The notes beneath the pieces were generated by a model that worked only from the letters and a program-made list of their open reading frames with translations, searched no databases and was not told the origin of the DNA. Below are positions 16,819-23,224 of a stretch of 64,000 bases of DNA, piece by piece. Position 1 is the stretch's first letter. Every line of letters starts with the position of its first letter. The position numbers were made by a program, and so were the translations under genes. The DNA comes from Pseudomonas fluorescens. Its GTDB lineage: Bacteria; Pseudomonadota; Gammaproteobacteria; Pseudomonadales; Pseudomonadaceae. The stretch spans positions 293,731 to 357,730 of the forward strand of contig NZ_LVEJ01000023.1 in NCBI RefSeq assembly GCF_001648775.1, in the 5' to 3' direction.

Positions 16819-18294
16819 ATGATCGATTTATTCAGCGGACTGGATGCTTGGGTGCTTGTGAGCCTCTTGCTCGCCCTGACGTTTGTCCTCGCCTTCGAGT
16901 TCATCAATGGATTTCATGACACCGCTAACGCGGTAGCCACTGTTATCTACACCAAAGCCATGCCGCCTCACCTGGCGGTGTTCTTTTCCGGTGTGTTCAA
17001 TTTCCTCGGCGTGCTGCTGGGCGGCGTTGGCGTGGCGTATGCCATTGTCCATTTGCTGCCGGTTGAGCTGCTGATCAATGTGAACACCGGCCATGGTCTG
17101 GCGATGGTGTTCTCGTTGCTCGCCGCGGCAATCGCCTGGAACCTGGGCACCTGGTACTTCGGTATCCCGGCTTCCAGCTCGCACACGCTGATCGGTTCGA
17201 TCCTCGGTGTCGGCCTGGCCAACGCCCTGATCAACGACATTCCGTTGGCCGATGGTGTGAACTGGCAGAAAGCGATCGATATCGGCGCCTCGCTGGTGTT
17301 CTCGCCGATGGCCGGCTTCCTGATCGCCGCGCTGATCCTGATCGGCCTGAAGTGGTGGCGTCCGCTGTCGAAGATGCACAAGACACCGGAACAGCGCCGC
17401 AAGATCGACGACAAGAAGCATCCGCCGTTCTGGAACCGTCTGGTCCTGGTGATCTCGGCCATGGCCGTGAGCTTCGTGCACGGTTCCAACGATGGCCAGA
17501 AAGGCATCGGCCTGATCATGTTGGTGTTAATCGGTATCGTCCCGGCGCAGTTCGTCCTCGACCTGAACAGCACCACCTATCAGATCGAACGCACCCGCGA
17601 TGCGACCCTGCACCTGAGCCAGTTCTACCAGCGCAATGCCGATTCGCTGGGTGAATTCCTGGCCCTGGGCAAAAGCGTTGAAGGCGACCTGCCGGAGAAA
17701 TTCCGCTGCAACCCGCAGCAGACCGAACCGACCATCAGCGCCCTGCTGCACACCCTTAAAGGCGTAGCGGACTACCACTCATTGTCGTCGGATAGCCGCA
17801 TCGAAGTGCGTCGTTACCTGCTCTGCCTGGACGACACCGCGAAGAAGGTTGGCAAGCTGCCTGGCCTGGAAGCCCGTGAAAAGGCTGACCTCGACAAGCT
17901 GCGCAAAGACCTGACCACCACCACTGAATACGCGCCGTTCTGGGTGATTCTGGCGGTCGCACTGGCCCTGGGCCTGGGCACCATGGTCGGCTGGAAACGT
18001 GTGGTACTGACCATTGGCGAGAAGATCGGCAAGCAAGGCATGACCTATTCCCAGGGCATGTCGGCGCAGATCACCACTGCCAGTTTGATCGGTATGGCCA
18101 ACATCTTCAGCCTGCCGGTGTCGACCACTCACGTGCTGTCTTCGGGCGTGGCGGGCACCATGGTCGCTAACAAGAGCGGCCTGCAGGGTGGCACGGTGCG
18201 CACCATTCTGTTGGCGTGGGTGCTGACCTTGCCGGCAACTGTGGCGCTGTCGGCTGGTTTGTTCTGGCTGGCGTCGAAGGCGCTGGGTAGCTGA
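16819..18294 (+). CDS. pit: Inorganic phosphate transporter, PiT family
   Basis: A 491-residue inner-membrane PiT-family permease for low-affinity uptake of phosphate, probably as a divalent metal-phosphate complex with protons. The two family repeats are clear: INGFHDTANAVATVI near residue 30 and VSFVHGSNDGQKGIGL near residue 218. GIPASSSHTLIGSILG and VSTTHVLSSGVAGTM are the matching inner repeats. A hydrophilic loop of about 120 residues (roughly 245-370) separates the membrane halves, as in E. coli PitA. There is no DUF47 gene next to it, unlike in many genomes. A strong terminator follows at 18315. Confidence 0.94.
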   Translation: MIDLFSGLDAWVLVSLLLALTFVLAFEFINGFHDTANAVATVIYTKAMPPHLAVFFSGVFNFLGVLLGGVGVAYAIVHLLPVELLINVNTGHGLAMVFSLLAAAIAWNLGTWYFGIPASSSHTLIGSILGVGLANALINDIPLADGVNWQKAIDIGASLVFSPMAGFLIAALILIGLKWWRPLSKMHKTPEQRRKIDDKKHPPFWNRLVLVISAMAVSFVHGSNDGQKGIGLIMLVLIGIVPAQFVLDLNSTTYQIERTRDATLHLSQFYQRNADSLGEFLALGKSVEGDLPEKFRCNPQQTEPTISALLHTLKGVADYHSLSSDSRIEVRRYLLCLDDTAKKVGKLPGLEAREKADLDKLRKDLTTTTEYAPFWVILAVALALGLGTMVGWKRVVLTIGEKIGKQGMTYSQGMSAQITTASLIGMANIFSLPVSTTHVLSSGVAGTMVANKSGLQGGTVRTILLAWVLTLPATVALSAGLFWLASKALGS

Positions 18295-18314
18295 TAGATA
18301 GCGGCACTTGAGAA

Positions 18315-18347
18315 AGGCGCGATTCGAGAGGATCGCGCCTTTTTTTG
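18315..18347 (+). terminator. Rho-independent terminator of pit
   Basis: AGGCGCGAT and ATCGCGCCT pair in a 9-bp stem followed by seven Ts. Confidence 0.92.
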
Positions 18348-18385
18348 TGTTTGGGGGTTGGGATTGGGATTGGGATTGGGGGCAT

Positions 18386-19340
18386 ATCCGTTTTTGCGGG
18401 TGCTGCCGCTGGCGGTTTCGCTCTTACAGCGACTCACTTTTCCAGACGCCGGAGTGCCGGCCCAGCGAAAAGTAAGCAAAAGGCTTGGCCCCTGGCGTAC
18501 GGCACTTCGCTGAGGCTCAGTGTTCCCTCGCTACGGTGTCCATCCGGGGGCATCGCCTACGGTTGGCTTCGCTGCACCTCCTCTCGATGTATGCGGCTAC
18601 GCCGCACGGCGCTGCGCGCCTACCCCCCGGATGAACACCTTCGCTCGGCCTGCCGATAGGGGCTGAAGATCAAAAGCCGGAGCCAGATCAAGAGCAAATG
18701 CCAGATCAAGAGCCCCTCACCCTAGCCCTCTCCCGGAGGGAGAGGGGACTGATCGAGGTGTTTGGGGGAGATACGCCGACGTGCGATACCGCGTTGAACT
18801 CAGATTTTGAAGCTTTGAAGCAAGAGCCCCTCACCCTAACCCTCTCCCGGAGGGAGAGGGGACTGACCGAGGTGTTTGGGCGAGCTGCACCGACTGGCGA
18901 TACCGAGTTGAATGCACATTTAGAAAAGCCCACCATCGGCTCCCTCTCCCTCGGGAGAGGGCTGGGGTGAGGGGCAAACCCACCACAAAAACAAAAGCCA
19001 TGCGCGCCCCGCTTTTCACCACTCAATAGGCCGAGTGTCAGCTCGCCTGCTCTTGATCTTGATCCACGGGCGACGTCGGAAGGCTGAGCGGAGGGATTGA
19101 TCCGGGGGTGGGAGCGCAGCGACCGTTTGGCGCAGCCAAATGCATCGAGAGGAGGTGCAGCGCAGCAAACCGGAGGCGATGCCCCCGGATCAATCCCGCA
19201 GCGAAGGAACCCCGAGCCCCAGCGAGCGGGCCGGACGTAGGAGCAAGCGTTTTTTGCTTACTTTTTTTGGCGTTTGAAAAAAAGTGAGTCGCCGTAAGGG
19301 CGAAACCGCCAGTGGCAACACCCGAAAAAACGGATATACA
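18386..19340. repeat. Long imperfect inverted repeat (arms about 280 bp)
   Basis: The left arm (about 18386-18680) and right arm (about 19046-19340) are inverted, diverged copies. Both contain ATATCCGTTTTT, GCTGGCGGTTTCGC or its equivalent, CGACTCACTTTT, AAGTAAGCAAAA, CCGGGGGCATCGCCT, CTGCACCTCCTCTCGATG and a CCCCGGAT stretch, in the same order from the outside inward. Open frames in this region are composed of these repeats and have no ribosome sites, so I call no gene. The sequence looks like a non-coding dispersed repeat inserted twice head to head. The interior carries a second repeat family. Confidence 0.75.
18709..18975. repeat. CCCTCACCC-type repeat units in tandem
   Basis: Two direct copies of about 104 bp (18709-18812 and 18823-18926) share CCCCTCACCCTA, the hairpin CTCTCCCGGAGGGAGAG, GGGGACTGA, GAGGTGTTTGGG and a weakly kept GATACC..GTTGAA tail. 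A third partial copy (18938-18975) is inverted. The same unit starts at the right edge of the window (63916). Confidence 0.85.
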
Positions 19341-19446
19341 CCCAACCCCCCAAGAACATGGTCGGCCCAAAGGCCGCCAAGTCACAAAAAAAAGGGGCAA
19401 CCGAAGTCGCCCCAAAATGCCTTGCGTGCTCAACAATCCAGAAGAA

Positions 19447-19560
19447 TCACTTCTTGCGCTTATTCGCATCCTTCCAGATAAAAAATCCAAACCCTGCAAA
19501 AAACAGAACCATGAGACCTACAGTCAGGACCCCGGCAAACACCACGTTATCGAAAAACAT
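19447..19560 (-). CDS. ccoM: Small membrane protein, candidate CcoM subunit of cbb3 cytochrome oxidase
   Basis: A 37-residue protein: MFFDNVVFAGVLTVGLM, a continuous hydrophobic helix, then FFIWKDANKRKK. One membrane segment with an acidic N-terminal end and a basic C-terminal end fits CcoM, a short single-helix subunit found in the cbb3-type oxidase of Pseudomonas stutzeri; the match is from memory of that family. Translation support is strong: GGAGG lies 7-8 nt before the ATG. A near-perfect ANR/FNR box lies about 72 nt upstream, which fits low-oxygen control of a cbb3 part. The ccoNOPQ genes are not nearby. The gene is easily missed because of its size. Confidence 0.75.
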   Translation of the reverse strand: MFFDNVVFAGVLTVGLMVLFFAGFGFFIWKDANKRKK

Positions 19561-19625
19561 GACTGGCCTCCTGGCCCCTGCTCTGCTGCGATGGGACTAA
19601 GTTACCAAACACACAGGCGCACAAA

Positions 19626-19639
19626 TTGACCGGGATCAA
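19626..19639 (-). promoter_or_regulatory. ANR (FNR-type) box upstream of the ccoM candidate
   Basis: TTGACCGGGATCAA fits the ANR/FNR consensus TTGAT-N4-ATCAA at 9 of 10 fixed positions. Its centre is about 72 nt before the ATG, so activation at -41.5 would place the transcript start near 19590. Confidence 0.72.
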
Positions 19640-19679
19640 TACCAGCAACGAAGGGGAGTAAAGGAGGAAAATTAAATGA

Positions 19680-19698
19680 CCTGCATCAACGATGCAGG
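19680..19698 (-). terminator. Hairpin after the small basic protein gene
   Basis: CCTGCATC and GATGCAGG form a perfect 8-bp stem with a 3-nt loop; on the minus strand it is followed by TCATTTAATTTT. It probably ends the transcript of the gene at 19705-19866. Confidence 0.55.
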
Positions 19699-19704
19699 GG
19701 GAGA

Positions 19705-19866
19705 TCAACGCTTTTTCGGCTTGTTTTTCGACTTTTTCCTGGTTTTTCCCAACGGCATTGCCTGCTCGAAGGCCTGACGCACTTCGTTCAGGCGCTTCTC
19801 GTTAAGGTCATGCACGCGTTTGGCGCGCTCAGTGCTGAGGTCGATCAGTTTGTCGTCTTGGCTCAT
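19705..19866 (-). CDS. Small basic protein of unknown function (53 residues)
   Basis: Reads MSQDDKLIDLSTERAKRVHD, then a charged helix (NEKRLNEVRQAFEQAM) and a very basic tail (GKTRKKSKNKPKKR). It resembles a conserved small protein of pseudomonads without known role; the Lys/Arg tail could bind nucleic acid. The ribosome site before the ATG is weak. A hairpin follows at 19680. It is divergent from the LysR gene at 20050. The call rests on protein-like composition and a clean stop-hairpin end. Confidence 0.6.
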   Translation of the reverse strand: MSQDDKLIDLSTERAKRVHDLNEKRLNEVRQAFEQAMPLGKTRKKSKNKPKKR

Positions 19867-20049
19867 AACGTTCAGTACATCGCTTGAGAGATCACAACTG
19901 CCGCATCACCGGCAGGACTGCGCCAATAATGCGGCCTGGCGCGAGCGCTGACCAGCCACTGGCGTAACGGTTGTTCAACAATTGATGTACCACTGGCCGG
20001 ATTTCCCCGCACAATCGGCGCCCTGCACCCAACCCCGAGGATGTCTGCC

Positions 20050-20916
20050 GTGTCGTTGCATCAGGATCTGCCACCGCTGCTGACCCTGCGTGCCTTTGAG
20101 GCCGTGGCGCGGCATTTGAGCTTTATCAAGGCTGCCGATGAATTGTCGGTCACGCAAAGTGCGATCAGCCATCAAGTGCAGAGACTCGAAGCCTTTCTTG
20201 ACCTGCGCTTGTTTGTACGGCGCACCCGCGCGATTGATCTGACGCCCGCAGGCACAGCGTATTACCGGCAAATCGAACCCGCCCTCAGCGCCATCGCCGC
20301 GGCCACCCGGCAACTGCGCGCGGAACAGCCGACCTCGCTGCGCATCGGTCTGCTCGCCTCGTTTGCCACCCTGTGGCTGGCGCCGCGACTGGCTGATTTC
20401 AACGCAAAACACCCGCAGATCCACGTCGAACTGTGGCCGGCTGTGCAACTGGCCGATGTCGATGGCGGCGAAGTCGATCTGGCGATCCGCTATGGCAAGG
20501 GTGGCTGGCCGAAAGTCCAGGCCCGGCGCTTCATGAGCGAAACCCTGACACCGGTGTGCAGCCCGGCCTTCAAGGCCAGTGGCGTAAAAAACGGGCCGCT
20601 GCTGATGGCCAAGTCGCACCAGCCGTTCGAATGGATCGACTGGCAACACCACAGCGGCATCGATCTGACGCATGCCCCGAGTGTCATGCTCCACGACTAC
20701 AACATCGTCGTTGAGGCCGCCGTCGCCGGTCAGGGCATTGCCATGGGCAGGCAACGCCTGATCGAGCGCCGGCTCAGGGAAGGCGCACTGGTGCCGGCCT
20801 TCGACACGCCGCCGCTGGTGGGCGATATCGGTTATTGGCTGGTCACCGCCGAGCACACGCCAAACCCGGCAGTGACCAGTTTCACCCGCTGGCTGGAGGT
20901 CACGGCCGACGTATGA
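20050..20916 (+). CDS. LysR-family regulator (GcvA-like group)
   Basis: A 288-residue LysR regulator: N-terminal winged HTH (residues about 8-65; FIKAADELSVTQSAISHQVQ), then a periplasmic-binding-protein-like effector domain with the GcvA-group features VDLAIRYGKGGWP and AAVAGQGIAMGR. The start is taken as the GTG at 20050, since GAGG stands 9 nt before it; an ATG at 20041 touches that GAGG directly and is less likely. It is followed after 88 nt by a ridA-like gene and a class-V aminotransferase gene on the same strand, which it may regulate. The effector is unknown. Confidence 0.88.
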   Translation: MSLHQDLPPLLTLRAFEAVARHLSFIKAADELSVTQSAISHQVQRLEAFLDLRLFVRRTRAIDLTPAGTAYYRQIEPALSAIAAATRQLRAEQPTSLRIGLLASFATLWLAPRLADFNAKHPQIHVELWPAVQLADVDGGEVDLAIRYGKGGWPKVQARRFMSETLTPVCSPAFKASGVKNGPLLMAKSHQPFEWIDWQHHSGIDLTHAPSVMLHDYNIVVEAAVAGQGIAMGRQRLIERRLREGALVPAFDTPPLVGDIGYWLVTAEHTPNPAVTSFTRWLEVTADV

Positions 20917-21004
20917 GCGATTTCGATTCGTCGGATTAAATCTATCCGTTTGTCGCCCCCGGCGCGCCGCGACATGCTCAAGCCTTCATTCCGGAGGACT
21001 TGCC

Positions 21005-21475
21005 ATGACCGACTCTCTCAGCCAACGCGTGCAGCAACTGGGCCTGCGCCTGCCTACTCCAAGCCAGCCGATTGCCAACTACGTCAATCACGTGGTCAGC
21101 CAGAATCAATTATTCATTTCCGGGCAGATCCCGCTGCTCGACGGCAAACCGGCGTTCCTCGGCCGACTCGGTGAAGCGCTCAGCGACGACGAAGGCGTGC
21201 AAGCCGCAGAGCTGGCGGCCCTGGGTTTGCTGGCCCAGCTCAGTGACGCACTGGGCGATGACCTGACGAAACTGGTGCGGATCATTCGCTTGGGTGTGTT
21301 CATCGCCAGCACCGCTGATTTCCAGCGCCAAGGCGTGGTCGCCAACGGCGCCTCGAACCTGTTGGTCAACGCCCTCGGCGACAAAGGCAAACACGTGCGC
21401 ACCGCCGTCGGTGTGGCGAGCCTGCCGGCTGGTGTGGCGGTGGAAATCGATGCCATTTTCGAGCTGCAACCGTGA
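21005..21475 (+). CDS. RidA family protein (YjgF/YER057c/UK114)
   Basis: A 156-residue member of the Rid superfamily. The N-terminal part PIANYVNHVVSQNQLFISGQIP and the C-terminal HVRTAVGVASLPAGVAVEIDAIF are typical. The conserved Arg that holds the substrate carboxylate in RidA is probably the one in HVRTAVG. This longer group (about 150 residues) differs from the 128-residue RidA type. RidA proteins hydrolyse reactive enamine/imine intermediates released by PLP enzymes. The next gene is a PLP enzyme and overlaps by 4 nt (GTGA), so a matched pair is likely. GGAGGAC is the ribosome site. Confidence 0.9.
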   Translation: MTDSLSQRVQQLGLRLPTPSQPIANYVNHVVSQNQLFISGQIPLLDGKPAFLGRLGEALSDDEGVQAAELAALGLLAQLSDALGDDLTKLVRIIRLGVFIASTADFQRQGVVANGASNLLVNALGDKGKHVRTAVGVASLPAGVAVEIDAIFELQP

Positions 21476-22683
21476 ACATCGCCGATGTCATGACCCTGCG
21501 CAACGCCACGCCCGGCTGCGCGCAGGTCATCCACTTCAACCATGCCGGCGCCTCGCTGCCGAGCCAAGCCACGCTGGATAGCGTGATTGCGCAACTGCAA
21601 CGCGAAGCACACGAAGGGCCGATGGAGATTGCCGACGGCCAGGTGCAACAACGCGCCCGAATCGCCGCCGCAGCCTTGCTCAACGCCCAGCCTGAGGACA
21701 TCGCGTTCGCCAGCAGTGGCTCGGCGGCGTGGAGCCAGGCGTTCAATGCGTTGCCGGCCTGGCAACCGGGTGACCGGATACTCGTCGGGCGCCATGAATG
21801 GGCCGGCAATCTGGCCTGCATCGCGGAAGCGGTGAAGGCCGGCGCGCGGCTGGAAGTGATTCCTTGCGATAACCACGGCGCGGTCGATCCACGGGCGTTG
21901 GCCCAGATGATCGACGCCGATGTGCGCCTGATTGCCCTGACCTGGCTGCCGGCCAATGGTGGCCTGATCAACCCGGCGGCCGAGATCGGCGAGGTTGCGC
22001 AGCGCCACGGCATCCCCTACTTCATCGACGCCGGTCAGGCACTGGGGCAGTTGCCCTGCGACGTTCAGGCGTTGCGCTGCGATGTGCTCAAGGGTGCCGG
22101 ACGCAAATTTCTGCGGGGCCCGCGCGGCACCGCGCTGATGTATATCCGCCCGGCATTTCTGCAGCGTTTGTTGCCGCTGCAACGCGATGTATTGTCGGCG
22201 CCGTGGGACGGCCAGCGCTTTGCCTTGCGCCATGACGCCCGACGTTTCGAAACCAGTGAAGTGTCGCTGGCGTTGCTCGCCGGACTGGCCAATGCCCTGG
22301 AGGAGCATAACCGGATCGGCGCGGAAGCGATTCGTCGGCGCATCGAACATCTCAGCCGATTGTTGCGCCAGCGCCTGCCAGCGGTTCCCGGGCTGACCTT
22401 GCGCGACCTCGGCGCGGCGCACCGACAATCCGCGCTGATCGCCTTCACGCTCGAAGGTTGGGACAGTCTGGCGTTAAAACAGGCGCTGGCCACACGGCGC
22501 ATCAACATTGGCGCCAACGGCATCGCCTACACCCCGCTGGACATGCACGCCCGAGGGCTGCACAGCATCGCGCGGGTGGCGGTGAGTTATTTCAACACGG
22601 AAGAGGAAATCGACGGATTGCTGGCCAATCTGCTGGAACTGGCCGGGCAGCCTCAGATTTCGATATCGACCCACAAGCCCTGA
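21472..22683 (+). CDS. Class-V aminotransferase / cysteine-desulfurase-like PLP enzyme
   Basis: A 403-residue fold-type I PLP enzyme. The N-terminal HFNHAGASLPS, the PLP-phosphate region SSGSAAWSQAF, the PLP-ring Asp in YFIDAGQALGQLP, and the Schiff-base Lys in LKGAGRKFLRGPRGTALMY are all visible. The start is a GTG at 21472 overlapping the RidA stop; an internal ATG seven codons on is an alternative. It lacks the Cys-bearing loop typical of sulfur-mobilising desulfurases, so transamination, beta-elimination or racemisation are open choices. Its substrate is unknown. The last 31 nt overlap the convergent gene at 22653. Confidence 0.82.
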   Translation: MNIADVMTLRNATPGCAQVIHFNHAGASLPSQATLDSVIAQLQREAHEGPMEIADGQVQQRARIAAAALLNAQPEDIAFASSGSAAWSQAFNALPAWQPGDRILVGRHEWAGNLACIAEAVKAGARLEVIPCDNHGAVDPRALAQMIDADVRLIALTWLPANGGLINPAAEIGEVAQRHGIPYFIDAGQALGQLPCDVQALRCDVLKGAGRKFLRGPRGTALMYIRPAFLQRLLPLQRDVLSAPWDGQRFALRHDARRFETSEVSLALLAGLANALEEHNRIGAEAIRRRIEHLSRLLRQRLPAVPGLTLRDLGAAHRQSALIAFTLEGWDSLALKQALATRRINIGANGIAYTPLDMHARGLHSIARVAVSYFNTEEEIDGLLANLLELAGQPQISISTHKP

Positions 22684-22994
22684 CGCGGCTGGTCTTCCAT
22701 CAGCGGCACCACCGGCACGGTGTTGTCGGCATTGAGTTCGGTGCCGGGCACCGCCAGGTGTTCTTCCGGGTCTTCGTCGGCTTCGCGGCGGCGGCGATCA
22801 CGCTCCTGTTGGCGACGCTGTTCTTCGCGCGCCAGCAGTCGGTCCTCTTCCGGATCGCGCTTTTGCAGGTCGATCGTGCTTTCGTTGGAGCTTTCCTGCA
22901 CCGGCACCACCGGAGGAATATCCGGCCGCTGGCGGATCGGATCCTGCTGGGAAGTGATCGGCACAGCGCTCAGGGGGAGCATCGGTGGCAACAT
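22653..22994 (-). CDS. Conserved hypothetical protein, proline- and acid-rich
   Basis: A 113-residue hydrophilic protein without signal peptide or membrane segment. The N-terminal half is rich in Pro, Val and Gln (MLPPMLPLSAVPITSQQDP; RQRPDIPPVVPVQESS). The middle is a highly charged helix (EEDRLLAREEQRRQQERDR), and the end is acidic and aromatic (GLWVDIEI). It looks intrinsically disordered. GGAGA lies 9 nt before the ATG. It overlaps the aminotransferase end by 31 nt and is divergent from rapA. I do not recognise a function. Confidence 0.7.
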   Translation of the reverse strand: MLPPMLPLSAVPITSQQDPIRQRPDIPPVVPVQESSNESTIDLQKRDPEEDRLLAREEQRRQQERDRRRREADEDPEEHLAVPGTELNADNTVPVVPLMEDQPRQGLWVDIEI

Positions 22995-23224
22995 ATAAGG
23001 GGTCTCCTGTCAGCAGGCTATCGGCTTGGGCGATGATGGCTTGAGCCGCCGGTCGCAAACTTGTGACCGGGTTGGCACTCACAGGTGCCCTGCTCCTTGG
23101 TAAAACCGACGCATGACCTAATCTTCCCTGTGCAGTTAAAAGCCGGGTGCGACTCCTAATCCTTTGGCCTCGGGCCCTCATTCCGTTAAGATAGCCCGCT
23201 TTTTCAAGGTGGGAGTCAGGCAGC

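Noticed and set aside
16634..16822. A 62-codon open frame before pit
   Set aside because: It covers the pit promoter region, overlaps the pit start and has no ribosome site.
18709..18975. Possible CRISPR array because of regularly spaced repeats
   Set aside because: Only two direct units and one inverted partial one; the between-unit parts are similar rather than unique, and there are no cas genes.
18698..19022. Short open frames on both strands within the repeat island
   Set aside because: They consist of the repeat sequence itself and lack ribosome sites and protein-like composition.
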